64,000 nucleotides of DNA. Origin: Bacillus manliponensis (lineage in GTDB: Bacteria > Bacillota > Bacilli > Bacillales > Bacillaceae_G). Both the position numbers and the translations under genes were made by a program. Location of the stretch: assembly GCF_000712595.1 (NCBI RefSeq), contig NZ_JOTN01000002.1:186001-250000 (forward strand), in the 5' to 3' direction. Below are positions 1 through 10,200 of this stretch, piece after piece (the stretch's first letter is position 1; each line of letters opens with the position of its first letter). Below the pieces are notes generated by a model that was not told the origin of the DNA, made no database searches, and saw nothing but the letters and a program-made list of their open reading frames with translations.

Positions 1-728
1 AAGTCTGGGCCTGTAATATTTAAATCCGCTAATGTTCCAGCTGGCACACAAAGCTCCATCGCATTCATCCATGCACTTGGGTCTGTATATGTTTTAAATA
101 ATGGTGCACTAGCAAATATGATAAGTGCACACGCTGGTGTTAATAACACACCATTGGCAAACATATAGCCAATTTTCTTTATATCACTTAATGTTTGGTA
201 CTGCGGAAGTGGATTTAACATTGGCCACCACAACATAATTGACGTAAAAAACAGTATACTTAGCACAAGAGGATGACCAATCTGACTTTGTTTCACTGTA
301 TCAAATACAATCGGTAAATGATATAGGGAGAAAAGGCCATTAAAAAGAAATAATGCAATTAATGGCTTTGCAAATATATATAAGATTACTTTCACAAAGC
401 GAAACGACGTAACATACTGCAATAACCAAGCAGGCAAACCAAGTAATAACAATGGTGGCACCGCAATATACATCACTGCCATTTCAAACATATGTGCACT
501 AAAAATAATATGTCCAAGTAAATCTATCGGTCCGCCCTTTACAAAATAAAGAAGAACAATCCCCATTGTAAAGCACAGTATTTGTTTTTTACTTACCTTT
601 TCACTGTTTGAAAAATTCTTTCGATACGGCCCAATAATCACAAAATATCCAATAAACACCGCCAACATAAACAGTAAAAATACCGGACTCCATAGTGCCT
701 CAAATCCAAAGATCCATAAGTTGCTCAC
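1..728 (-). CDS. ctaG: Cytochrome c oxidase assembly factor CtaG (3' end cut by window)
   Basis: This polytopic membrane protein is needed for assembly of the caa3 oxidase, probably for copper delivery in the CtaG family. The frame is open from 728 down to base 1, so the C-terminus is missing. The translation is strongly hydrophobic with several membrane segments and starts MSNLWIFGFEALWSP. I chose the GTG at 728 because AAGGTGGG stands nine bases upstream; an in-frame ATG at 755 lies before that site and has none of its own. It is the last gene of the ctaBCDEFG cluster, behind a hairpin terminator after ctaF. Identity rests on position and membrane pattern. Confidence 0.85.
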   Translation of the reverse strand, partial: MSNLWIFGFEALWSPVFLLFMLAVFIGYFVIIGPYRKNFSNSEKVSKKQILCFTMGIVLLYFVKGGPIDLLGHIIFSAHMFEMAVMYIAVPPLLLLGLPAWLLQYVTSFRFVKVILYIFAKPLIALFLFNGLFSLYHLPIVFDTVKQSQIGHPLVLSILFFTSIMLWWPMLNPLPQYQTLSDIKKIGYMFANGVLLTPACALIIFASAPLFKTYTDPSAWMNAMELCVPAGTLADLNITGPD

Positions 729-762
729 TTCACTACACCCACCTTTTACTGTCATAGTGAAA

Positions 763-792
763 AGAGGGATTGATAACAACCTCAATCCCTCT
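763..792 (-). terminator. Hairpin terminator between ctaF and ctaG
   Basis: Perfect 11-bp inverted repeat AGAGGGATTGA / TCAATCCCTCT with an 8-base loop, followed on the minus strand by four T. It is probably partial, letting some transcription reach ctaG. Confidence 0.65.
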
Positions 793-797
793 CCCCC

Positions 798-1136
798 TTA
801 AATCCATACAATCGTCATAAACGTTAAAATTGTAATTAACCCTACTAGTAACCCTGAATATAAAAAGAACGCTGGCACCTCATGACCTTTATGATTCATG
901 TGCATAAAATAGTACAATTGAAAAATAACTTGTACAGCTGCTAAAAGTAAAATAAATGGTACAGAAAAAAGAGGGCTAAACGTTTTCGGATAAGCAACAG
1001 CTAAAAATGCAACAGCTGTTAGAAAAATCATTAATGCAAATGTTATCACTTGATGCTTCATTTCTTCCACACTCTTTTTTCTACGGTATGCTAAATCAAC
1101 CTTTGGACTACCTGTATTTGTTTCTTTTACTGCCAT
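798..1136 (-). CDS. ctaF: Cytochrome c oxidase subunit IV (CtaF)
   Basis: This is the small subunit IV of the caa3-type terminal oxidase in the cytoplasmic membrane. The 112-residue protein has three predicted membrane helices (about residues 28-48, 56-78 and 90-111) after a charged N-terminus, the normal size and layout for the prokaryotic COX4 family. The ATG follows GGTGGG, which overlaps the end of ctaE, and only three bases separate the genes, so the two are cotranscribed and probably translationally coupled. Assignment is by family pattern and operon position. Confidence 0.93.
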   Translation of the reverse strand: MAVKETNTGSPKVDLAYRRKKSVEEMKHQVITFALMIFLTAVAFLAVAYPKTFSPLFSVPFILLLAAVQVIFQLYYFMHMNHKGHEVPAFFLYSGLLVGLITILTFMTIVWI

Positions 1137-1139
1137 TGT

Positions 1140-1763
1140 TTATCCCACCATTCCCATTAAATATACTACAGTGAAAATAAACACCCAAACTACATCAATG
1201 AAATGCCAATAAATCGCTGCAACGTAAAATTTTGGTGCATTGTATAGATTCAAGCCACGCTTTGCATTTCGGATGATTAGGGTTGTAATCCATAATAGTC
1301 CAAACAATACGTGTAGCCCATGTGTTCCAACAAGCGCATAAAACGCAGAACCAAAAGCACTACTTTGCATCGTATGTTTAAACTCATGCGTATAATGAAT
1401 AAACTCGTAAATTTCAAAACATAAAAATCCAAGTCCAAGCAGTACAGTAATAATTAACCAAAGTTGCATCTTCTTAAAATTAAAGTTTTTCATATGATAC
1501 ATTGCATACACACTCGTTAAACTACTTGTTAATAAAAGCATTGTCATAAGAAAAACAAGCGGCATTTGAAACAGTTCTTGTGAAGTTGGACCACCATTTG
1601 TTGAATTTTTCAATGCTAAGTATGTTCCAAATAAAGAAGCAAAAAGAACGGTTTCTCCCCCTAAAAACAACCAAAAGCCAATAAACTTATTTTTCCCTTC
1701 TAATGTCGCTTTCTCAGGATCTGCCGGAAACGTTTCATTTGTTAATTTTTCCTCTGCATGCAT
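1140..1763 (-). CDS. ctaE: Cytochrome c oxidase subunit III (CtaE)
   Basis: Subunit III of the caa3 oxidase, 207 residues with five hydrophobic segments. The family signatures are visible: a GFWLFLGGETVLFASLFGTY stretch near residue 29, a GTHGLHVLFG motif near residue 146 and a conserved YWHFIDVVW motif near residue 185. Its ATG shares one base with the ctaD stop (TAATG), a classical coupled junction, and AAGGAGG lies inside the end of ctaD. The subunit stabilises subunit I and is thought to guide oxygen to the active site. Confidence 0.96.
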   Translation of the reverse strand: MHAEEKLTNETFPADPEKATLEGKNKFIGFWLFLGGETVLFASLFGTYLALKNSTNGGPTSQELFQMPLVFLMTMLLLTSSLTSVYAMYHMKNFNFKKMQLWLIITVLLGLGFLCFEIYEFIHYTHEFKHTMQSSAFGSAFYALVGTHGLHVLFGLLWITTLIIRNAKRGLNLYNAPKFYVAAIYWHFIDVVWVFIFTVVYLMGMVG

Positions 1764-3625
1764 TATAGCTTAACCTCCTTATCCTCTAAATCTTCTTTAT
1801 GGATATGGTACCCATGGTCATCTATAATTGAGCGGAAGAACATCGCTCCAAATGTAATAATGAAACCAATTATACATACTGCTAACCATAACTTGTCTTT
1901 ACCTGCTTCCATATACATTGCTCCAAATGCTGCAATAAAGAGACCAAGTGAAATTATAAATGGTAAAATTGAAGCGTTTGGCATATGGATATCCCCAACC
2001 GGTTCTGCTGGTGTAATTTCTGTTTTACCTTCACGTTTCTCAATCCAAAGTGGATCTAATCCACGTACAAATGGTAATTGTTTGAAATTATACTCAGGCG
2101 TCGGAGCTGGAATCGACCATTCTAGTGTGCGCCCATCCCATGGATCACGTCCTGCTTGTTCGCTTGAGAAAGCCGTTTTTACAACGTTATATAATAAAAC
2201 GATTGTTCCTAGCGCCATAAATATTGCACCGATAGAACTAATTAAGTTTCCAAGTTCTAATCCTTGTCCTGGTAAATACGTGAAATAACGTCGTGGCATC
2301 CCCATTAAACCTAAGAAATGCTGAATAAAGAACGTTAAATGGAAACCAATAAAGAACAACCAAAACGTAATTTTACCAAGCGTTTCATTTAATATTTTAT
2401 TAAACATAATTGGCCAATAGTAGTGAGTACCTGCCAGTAATCCAAATACAACCCCACCAACAATTACATAGTGAAAATGTGCAACAACAAAGTAGTTATC
2501 GTGAAATTGATAATCCGCAGGAGCAGATGCTAACATAACACCTGTTACCCCACCCATAACGAACGATGGAATGAAAGCAACCGCATACAACATTGGGGTT
2601 GTAAAGCGAAGGCTCCCGCCCCACATTGTAAATAACCAGTTAAAAATTTTAATCCCCGTTGGTACAGCAATTGCCATTGTAGCCACAGAGAAGATAGCAT
2701 TCGCTACTGGTCCAAGTCCAACCGTAAACATGTGATGCGCCCAAACCATGAATCCTAAAAATCCGATTAATACTGTTGCAAATACCAGGGATGAGTAGCC
2801 GAATAAACGTTTTTTAGAAAATGTAGCAAAGATTTCTGAGAATATTCCGAAAGCTGGGAGTATGAGGATGTATACTTCTGGGTGACCGAATATCCAAAAT
2901 AAATGTTCCCATATAATTGTGTTTCCACCTAATGCTGGTACGAAAAAACCTGTTCCAAATAGGCGATCTAACATCAATAACGCTAAACCAACCGTTAAAG
3001 GTGGAAATGCGAATAAGATAAGCGCAGATGCCACAAAAGTTGTCCATGTAAACATCGGCATTCTCATGTATGTCATACCAGGTGCACGCATATTAATAAT
3101 GGTGGCAAGAAAGTTAATTCCACCTATTAATGTTCCGATACCCGAAATTTGTAAACCGAGTACGTAAAAGTCAATTCCGTGTCCTTCTGATGCAAGAGAT
3201 AAAGATGCATATGATGTCCACCCTGCATCTGGTGCTCCCCCTAAAAACCAACTTGCATTTAAAAATACCCCACCAAAGAAAAACAGCCAAAAACCAAGTG
3301 AATTTAAAAACGGAAATGCAACGTCACGCGCACCAATTTGAAGTGGTACGGCAGCATTCATAAACGCAAATAAAAGTGGCATTGCCGCTAAGAAAATCAT
3401 CGTTGTCCCATGCATCGTTAACACTTGGTTATATGCATCTCCAACAAGAAAATCATTATTCGGAATCGCTAATTGATAACGGATAAACAAAGCTTCTAAT
3501 CCGCCCATAATAAAGAATATTCCACCTGCAATTAAATAGAGAATAGCAATCTTTTTATGATCGACTGTCGTTAAATAGTCCCATATAACAGCACCTATCC
3601 CCTGCTTCTTTGCTACAGCACTCAC
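1763..3625 (-). CDS. ctaD: Cytochrome c oxidase subunit I (CtaD)
   Basis: Catalytic heme-copper subunit I of the caa3 oxidase; it reduces oxygen and pumps protons. The 620-residue protein has the twelve-helix core plus extra C-terminal helices typical of Bacillus. Visible landmarks are the GHPEVYILILPAFG motif carrying the copper B histidine and the cross-linked tyrosine, and HDNYFVVAHFHYVIVGG with the heme histidines. I chose the GTG at 3625 because AAAGGGGAGG stands eight bases before it. An upstream in-frame ATG at 3667 overlaps the end of ctaC and lacks a ribosome site. It lies 34 bases after ctaC in the same operon. Confidence 0.97.
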   Translation of the reverse strand: MSAVAKKQGIGAVIWDYLTTVDHKKIAILYLIAGGIFFIMGGLEALFIRYQLAIPNNDFLVGDAYNQVLTMHGTTMIFLAAMPLLFAFMNAAVPLQIGARDVAFPFLNSLGFWLFFFGGVFLNASWFLGGAPDAGWTSYASLSLASEGHGIDFYVLGLQISGIGTLIGGINFLATIINMRAPGMTYMRMPMFTWTTFVASALILFAFPPLTVGLALLMLDRLFGTGFFVPALGGNTIIWEHLFWIFGHPEVYILILPAFGIFSEIFATFSKKRLFGYSSLVFATVLIGFLGFMVWAHHMFTVGLGPVANAIFSVATMAIAVPTGIKIFNWLFTMWGGSLRFTTPMLYAVAFIPSFVMGGVTGVMLASAPADYQFHDNYFVVAHFHYVIVGGVVFGLLAGTHYYWPIMFNKILNETLGKITFWLFFIGFHLTFFIQHFLGLMGMPRRYFTYLPGQGLELGNLISSIGAIFMALGTIVLLYNVVKTAFSSEQAGRDPWDGRTLEWSIPAPTPEYNFKQLPFVRGLDPLWIEKREGKTEITPAEPVGDIHMPNASILPFIISLGLFIAAFGAMYMEAGKDKLWLAVCIIGFIITFGAMFFRSIIDDHGYHIHKEDLEDKEVKL

Positions 3626-3659
3626 GCTTTCAACCTCCCCTTTGCCGGTTAAACCCTTT

Positions 3660-4706
3660 TTATTCAACCTTTAATGTTTTTAAGTATGCATTCAGTGCAT
3701 CAACTTCTTCATCTGATAAATTGTCATACTTATCAGTCATTTTATTGCCTGGTTTCATACTTTCAGGGTCTTTTAACCACGCTTTTACATTCTCATCGTT
3801 ATTCTCTGCAATCCCTGCAACCATATCACGGTCCGCAAAGTTTGCTAAGTTTGGAGCAATTCGAGCAGCAGGTGGCCTCTTATCGTTTGTTTCAATAGCA
3901 TGACAGCCTAAACAGCTTTTCGCAAAGATTTCTTGCCCTTGCTGTTCTTGTGCAGAAGCTACATTCTGTTTTCCATCTAATTCCTTCATATCAGCAACCC
4001 ACTGTTTGTACTCACTTTCATCAAGAGCTTTCACTTTAAATTGCATTAACGAATGTGAAGGACCACAAAACTCTGTACAAAATCCGTTATATGTTCCTGC
4101 TTCATCCGCTTTCAACCACATTTTGTTCACATTGTCTGTATTCGTATCAAGTTTTCCTGCTAAAGATGGTATCCAAAATGAGTGCTTAATATCAGCACCT
4201 TTTAAGTTCAAATACACTTTTTTACCTGTAGGGATGACTAAATCTTGTGAAGTTACTATTTTTTCATTTTTGTAAGAAAATTCCCACCAATAAAGATGCG
4301 CTGTTACATCAACAACGACCAGATCTTTATCAATCTTCTTTTTCTCAATTGCACTTACGTCAGCAAGTTTAAACGTATATGTAACGGTAGGAACAGCCAA
4401 TATTAGTAAAAGTATAATCGGAATGACTGTCCATATAATTTCTAGCTTGTGATTTCCCTCAACTTGCTCTGGAATAAAGTCTTCTTGACCTTTACGTTGA
4501 CGGAAACGCACAATTACATACAAGAAAATCACCGTAACAACAAGTACGACTCCAATCATAATTGCACTTGCTAACAGTAATAAGTCATATTGCATTTTTG
4601 CTACTTCGCCCTTTGGAATCAAAGTAGATTGAAAGGCTTTACCGCATCCCCCTAACAATAAAGCCAGTAGTGAAACGAGCGAAAGTAATCGCCACTGTTT
4701 CTTCAT
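3660..4706 (-). CDS. ctaC: Cytochrome c oxidase subunit II with fused cytochrome c domain (CtaC)
   Basis: Subunit II carries the CuA electron entry site. In this caa3 type it is fused to a C-terminal cytochrome c domain. The 348-residue protein starts with a lipoprotein signal ending in LGGC (Cys21), followed by two membrane helices. The CuA ligands are His175 and the C210-TEF-C214-GPSH218-SLM221 motif. The heme c site CLGCH is at 265-269. I chose the ATG at 4706 because GTGGGGG lies eight bases upstream; the GTG of that run could be misread as a start. It follows ctaB by 90 bases with no strong terminator between. Confidence 0.97.
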   Translation of the reverse strand: MKKQWRLLSLVSLLALLLGGCGKAFQSTLIPKGEVAKMQYDLLLLASAIMIGVVLVVTVIFLYVIVRFRQRKGQEDFIPEQVEGNHKLEIIWTVIPIILLLILAVPTVTYTFKLADVSAIEKKKIDKDLVVVDVTAHLYWWEFSYKNEKIVTSQDLVIPTGKKVYLNLKGADIKHSFWIPSLAGKLDTNTDNVNKMWLKADEAGTYNGFCTEFCGPSHSLMQFKVKALDESEYKQWVADMKELDGKQNVASAQEQQGQEIFAKSCLGCHAIETNDKRPPAARIAPNLANFADRDMVAGIAENNDENVKAWLKDPESMKPGNKMTDKYDNLSDEEVDALNAYLKTLKVE

Positions 4707-4796
4707 ACAAACAACCCCCACTTTCTTTGTAAATTAGATTGTACTTTATAATAAAAAAAGTAAATCTCAACATAAAAAATCCCCTAAGCCTTCGTC

Positions 4797-5717
4797 TTAA
4801 AAGAAAGTTACAACAATCATAGAAATAAATAAGATTGTTAAATAATTCAAGGAGTATACAAACATTTGTACGGACCATTTGATGTCATCTATTCTGCGGA
4901 AGCCATAAAAGCCTAATGTAATCCAACCGATGTTAAGCACTGTTGCGATAACCATAAATGTAACTCCTAATGCATTCATATAAAAAGGAAGTGGCAATAA
5001 GCACACTGTCCAAATCATAATTTGACGTTTTGTAATATCAAATCCATGAACAACTGGAAGCATCGGAATACCTGCTTTACGATATTCATCAACGCGCTTC
5101 ATCGCAAGAGCGAGGAAATGCGGAATTTGCCAAATAAACATAATTAGAAATAGTGTCCAAGCAATCGGGTCTAGCCCTGGATCAATTGCCGCCCATCCAA
5201 TTAATGGTGGTACCGCTCCAGAAACACTACCTACAACTGTATTTAATGTGTACGCTCGTTTTGTCCATAATGAATATAAAACAACGTACGTGAATGTACC
5301 AATTAAACCAATAAACGCTGCCATTGGCGTCGTGAGAAGTAAAAATACAAATCCAAGCAGTAATAACACAATACCCATTGTTAATACAAAACTTGGCTTC
5401 ATTTTCCCTGTAACTGTTGGACGTTTTTTTGTTCGTTCCATTAAATGATCAATGTCTCGGTCTATATAATTATTTAAGCTACATGACCCTGCCATAATAA
5501 GTCCAGCACCAACAATCGTGAAGAACATTGTATCTAACTCATTCATCACATTGAACCCGTTAAAGTGTAGCGCCAACCAAAAACCAGTAAATACCGTTAA
5601 CGTATTGGAGTTCACAATCCCAATCTTCACAAGCGCTTTCAAATCTTGTATGCGACTCGTTTCCGGTACAGTTGTTACAGTTGATTCCTCATGCATTTCG
5701 CTTGTTGCATGACTCAT
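4797..5717 (-). CDS. ctaB: Protoheme IX farnesyltransferase, heme O synthase (CtaB)
   Basis: This UbiA-family membrane prenyltransferase attaches a farnesyl group to heme B, making heme O, which CtaA then oxidises to heme A. It has about 306 residues and nine hydrophobic segments. The first Asp-rich site is [15 protein letters not shown] near residue 85 and the second is [17 protein letters not shown] near residue 190. Two adjacent ATG codons (5720 and 5717) follow GGGGGGAG; the second has the better spacing. It heads the minus-strand cta operon and is divergent from ctaA across a 500-base regulatory region. Confidence 0.96.
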   Translation of the reverse strand: MSHATSEMHEESTVTTVPETSRIQDLKALVKIGIVNSNTLTVFTGFWLALHFNGFNVMNELDTMFFTIVGAGLIMAGSCSLNNYIDRDIDHLMERTKKRPTVTGKMKPSFVLTMGIVLLLLGFVFLLLTTPMAAFIGLIGTFTYVVLYSLWTKRAYTLNTVVGSVSGAVPPLIGWAAIDPGLDPIAWTLFLIMFIWQIPHFLALAMKRVDEYRKAGIPMLPVVHGFDITKRQIMIWTVCLLPLPFYMNALGVTFMVIATVLNIGWITLGFYGFRRIDDIKWSVQMFVYSLNYLTILFISMIVVTFF

Positions 5718-6218
5718 CATTTCTCCCCCCTAAGAACTTCACCTCTATTTTGTAACGCCTATATAAGCAAATCCCCTCTCCGCTTATATAACAATATTAT
5801 TACAATAGAAATGCTGTTTTCATATTTTCTACTAATATACTCGTTTATTCGTGTATATTAAATCATACTTACCGAAAAATTTGTGAAGAAAACATGAACT
5901 TTTTGTGTCACTTCCAAAAAGTTGGTTCTTATTACAATATATCATAACATATGATTGTCTTGAATCATAAACTATTTTTGTCAAATTTTCCTATGATTCA
6001 TGCTTATTTACCGTGAAAAATCGGTATTTTCACAAAAAAAATTATCATATTATCATTTTTTTTACACAAAATATAAGGAGAAACGATCTCTTTGTCCTTT
6101 TTTGCTATTTTATAAGTTTTTATATATTATAGGACTGTAGTGTCTCTCTCTGGTAAGACTACTTATATCATGAAGGTATTACAAAATAATTTTAAAATTT
6201 GAAAGCTGGTGAAAACAA
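5718..6218. other. ctaB-ctaA divergent regulatory region
   Basis: This AT-rich 500-base gap holds the control region of both heme A synthesis genes. Two boxes resemble the ResD consensus TTTGTGAAT with one mismatch: TTTGTGAAG at 5880-5888 on the plus strand and TTTGTGAAA at 6028-6036 on the minus strand. In Bacillus subtilis ResD controls ctaA and ctaB, so this is a plausible conserved input. A perfect 9-bp inverted repeat TGAATCATA / TATGATTCA lies at 5961-5969 and 5992-6000. I see no open reading frame with a ribosome site. Confidence 0.5.
6102..6130 (+). promoter_or_regulatory. Candidate SigA promoter of ctaA
   Basis: TTGCTA at 6102-6107 and TATTAT at 6125-6130 are separated by exactly 17 bases, about 85 bases before the ctaA start. 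It is the best match upstream of ctaA, but the region is very AT-rich, so chance matches are likely. Confidence 0.4.
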
Positions 6219-7166
6219 TTGCAACGCTTTATAAAATGGTTGGCAGTCATTTCATGCATTGATTTACTCATCGTACTACTTGGCGGTGCTTTAGTAACAA
6301 AAACAGGTTCTGGACAAGGATGTGGAAGATCTTGGCCATTATGTAATGGAGAACTCGTTCCTTCTAGCTTCCCGATGGACACAATTATTGAGCTTAGTCA
6401 CCGCATTACATCAGGATCAGCTGGTATACTTATTACCATTCTCTGTGTGTTAGCGTGGAAACATTACGGGCATATTCGTGAGACAAAAACATTAGCAATT
6501 CTTTCTTTCGTATTTTTAGTTGCTCAAGCACTAATGGGCGCAGCTGCTGTTGTATGGGGACAAGTCCCTGCTGTATTAGCAATTCACTTTGGAATTTCGT
6601 TAATTTCATTTGCATCTGTTGTTTTATTAACATTCCTTATCTTTGAAATCGATCAGAAATTTGACGCTCGTTCTGTTATTATCGATGCAAAAATGAAATT
6701 TCATATTTATGGTATAACAATTTACAGCTATATCGTTGTATACACCGGGGCATTAGTTCGTCACGAACACGCAAGCTTAGCTTGTCCGGATTTCCCATTG
6801 TGTAGTAAAAAAAGCCCGCTTCCAACTCAATTTTATGAATGGGTTCAAATGGGGCACCGTTTTGCTGCGATGCTAATTTTCGTATGGATTTTATATGCGA
6901 CAATTCTTGCAGTTCGTCATTATAAGAAGCAAAAAGTTGTATATTGGGGCTGGATTGTTTCCTTTATTCTTGTAACGCTTCAAGCGCTATCCGGTATGCT
7001 AGTTGTGTTGACAGGCGCAAACTTATTTATGGCCATTTTACACTCCTTATTTATTTCATGCTTATTTGCATTACTATGTTATCTAGTCATGCTTGCAACG
7101 CGTAGTAAAAAGAACCTGGAAGAAGCAAAATTGCAAACTAACGAACATAACAAAAAATTATCATAA
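6219..7166 (+). CDS. ctaA: Heme A synthase (CtaA)
   Basis: CtaA oxidises the C8 methyl of heme O to the formyl group of heme A, the cofactor of the neighbouring caa3 oxidase. The 315-residue protein has eight membrane helices in two homologous halves. The axial histidines sit in [26 protein letters not shown] and LHSLFISC. Each half also has a cysteine pair in the first extracellular loop (GCGRSWPLC near residue 35 and LACPDFPLC near residue 190). Translation starts at a TTG after AAAGCTGGTGA. The gene is monocistronic, ended by a strong hairpin shared with pyc. Confidence 0.96.
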   Translation: MQRFIKWLAVISCIDLLIVLLGGALVTKTGSGQGCGRSWPLCNGELVPSSFPMDTIIELSHRITSGSAGILITILCVLAWKHYGHIRETKTLAILSFVFLVAQALMGAAAVVWGQVPAVLAIHFGISLISFASVVLLTFLIFEIDQKFDARSVIIDAKMKFHIYGITIYSYIVVYTGALVRHEHASLACPDFPLCSKKSPLPTQFYEWVQMGHRFAAMLIFVWILYATILAVRHYKKQKVVYWGWIVSFILVTLQALSGMLVVLTGANLFMAILHSLFISCLFALLCYLVMLATRSKKNLEEAKLQTNEHNKKLS

Positions 7167-7202
7167 AAAAAGAGCTGCAGTTTTGAACTGCAGCTCTTTT
7201 TT
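7166..7202. terminator. Bidirectional terminator between ctaA and pyc
   Basis: A 17-bp perfect inverted repeat (7166-7182 and 7186-7202) with a 3-base loop and A/T runs on both sides. It overlaps the stop of pyc and serves both convergent genes. Confidence 0.92.
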
Positions 7203-10200
7203 ATGACTCTAATTCAAGTAACAAGTCACCCGTTTGGATAGCTTCACCATCTTTAACGTATATCTTTTTCACTATACCAGAAAATGGTGCTTGCACTGTT
7301 GTTTCCATCTTCATCGCTTCCGTGATTGCCATTGTGTCCCCTTTTTTCACTTCATCGCCTTCTTTGACAACCACTTTAATAACTGTTCCAGGCATCGTTG
7401 CATTCATATGATTTGGATTATTTCGATCTCCTTTCACACGTTGTGCAACCGTTGATTTTGCACTTTCATCCTTCACAATTACTTCACGAGGCTGACCATT
7501 AAACTCAAAGTAAACTACACGAGTTCCATCAGCTTGTGGTTCACCAATTGAAACTAATTTTACAATCAATGTCTTTCCACGTTCAATCTCTACACCAATT
7601 TCTTCTCCTAATCGCATGCCATGGAAGAACGTTGGTGTATCAAGAACAGATACATTGCCAAATTGACTTTCCACTGCTTGGTAATCCATAAACACTTTCG
7701 GATATAACGCATAAGCAATCACATCAAACATCGTTACTTCTCGCCCTAACTTGTGGAATAGTTCTTTTTGTAACTCTTCAAAATTAATTGGCTCTAACAG
7801 TTCACCTGGTCTTACTGTTAATGGCTCTTTTCCTTTTAAGATAATATTTTGTAACTCTTTTGGGAAGCCACCATATGGTTGTCCAAGATCACCAGAGAAC
7901 ATCTCGACAACAGATCCAGGGAAATCTAAAGAATGACCATGTTTATAAATATCTTCCTCTGTTAATTGATTTTGCACCATAAATAATGCCATATCCCCTA
8001 CTACTTTTGAAGATGGTGTTACTTTCACAATATCACCAAACATATCATTTACGCGGCGATACATTACTTTTACTTCATCAAAACGATCGCCGAGTCCAAC
8101 ACCTTTCGCTTGTTGCTGCAGGTTACTATATTGTCCTCCAGGCATCTCGTGCATATATACTTCTGTATGTGGCGCATTCATACCACTCTCAAATGGCGCA
8201 TAATATTTACGTACATCTTCCCAATAATGAGAAAGTTGTTCTAACGAGTCAATCGCAACATCTGGCTGTCTTTTATTTCCTTCTAATGCATAAAATAGTG
8301 TATTCGCACTTGGCTGAGATGTTAATCCTGCCATAGAGCTAACCGCAACATCCACGATATCAACACCAGCTTCAACCGCTTTTGCATATGTTAACACACC
8401 ATTTCCACTCGTATCATGCGTATGAAGATGTATTGGAATCGATACCGTCTCTTTTAAAGCGGAAACTAAATCATATGCTGCATTCGGCTTTAATAATCCA
8501 GCCATATCTTTAATTCCTAAAATATGAGCCCCAGATGCTTCTAGTTCTTTCGCTAAGTTTTTATAATAGTTCAAATCATATTTACTGCGCATCGGGTCGT
8601 GAATATCTCCAGTGTAACACATTGTTGCTTCTGCAATTTTACCACTTTGACGAACTGCATCAATTGCAACACGCATACCTTCCACCCAATTTAAACTATC
8701 GAAGATACGGAACACATCGATACCAGCTTGCGCAGAACATTCAACAAACTTCTCAATTAAATTGTCTGGATAATTTTTATACCCTACCGCATTAGAGGAA
8801 CGAAGAAGCATTTGGAACAATACGTTTGGCATCTCTTGACGTAACTGTAAAAGGCGCTCCCACGGGTCTTCTTTTAAGAAACGATACGCTACATCAAACG
8901 TTGCCCCGCCCCACATCTCTGCTGAGAATAAGTTCGGTAACATGCGTGCAGTTGGCTCTGCGATTTTCTTTAAATCTTGCGTACGAACACGCGTTGCAAG
9001 TAAAGATTGATGCGCATCTCGGAATGTCGTATCCGTTAACAATACTCGATCTTGCTCTTTAACCCACTGCACTAATCCGTCTGCCCCACGCTCTTCCAAA
9101 ATTTGTTTTGTCCCTTTAAGAATAGGGTTCGAATACGTTACATTTGGAATACGTGCATCTGAAAAGATCGGCTTCTCTTTTTTACCGATGCCAGGGAACC
9201 CGTTCACCGTTACTGTCCCAATATACGATAACATTTTTGTCCCACGGTCTTTTCGTTTAGGGAATGAGAATAACTCTGGTGAACAATCAATAAATGACGT
9301 ATCGTATTTTCCGGTTAAGAATTTCTCATGTTTCACCACATTTTCCAAAAATGGGATGTTTGTCTTAATACCACGAATACGGAATTCTTTTAAATTTCGC
9401 TCCATCTTTGCTGCTGCTTGTTCAAATGTTAATGCCCAAGTTGTCACTTTTACAAGCAATGAATCATAATACGGTGTAATAACCGCACCTTGGAAGCTGT
9501 TTCCTGTATCTAAGCGGACACCAAAACCACCACCGGAACGATATGCCATAATTTTCCCTGTGTCTGGCATAAAGTTATTAAGTGGATCCTCTGTTGTTAC
9601 ACGTGATTGAATCGCAAATCCGTGTGTTGTGATATCTTGTTGCTTTGGAATGCTAACCTTTTCACTATGTAAAGAGTACCCATCAGCAATTAAAATTTGT
9701 GATTGTACAATATCAATCCCTGTAATCATTTCTGTAATTGTATGTTCCACTTGGACACGAGGATTAACTTCAATAAAGTAAAACTCATCGCCTTTCACAA
9801 GAAATTCAACCGTTCCTGCATTTAAATAGTCTACATTTTTAGTAAGCTGCACTGCTGCTTCACAAATACGATTACGCAAATCAACTGGTAAGGATACACT
9901 TGGTGCCACTTCAACTACTTTTTGATGTCGCCTTTGTACAGAACAATCGCGTTCATATAAATGAATTACATTACCTTCACTATCAGCTAAAATTTGCACC
10001 TCAATATGCTTTGGATTTTCAACAAACTTCTCAACATACACTTCGTCATTCCCAAAAGCTGCCTTCGCTTCTGATTTTGCACGATCATACGCCTCTTTTA
10101 ATTCCTCTTGGCTACGTACGATTCGCATACCGCGTCCGCCGCCTCCAAGCGATGCTTTAATAATAATTGGATAGTTGTGTTTTTTAGCAAATTCCGATAC

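Noticed and set aside
1758-3363. Several long open frames on the plus strand opposite ctaD
   Set aside because: They have no ribosome sites and mirror the codons of a certain gene; they are antisense shadows.
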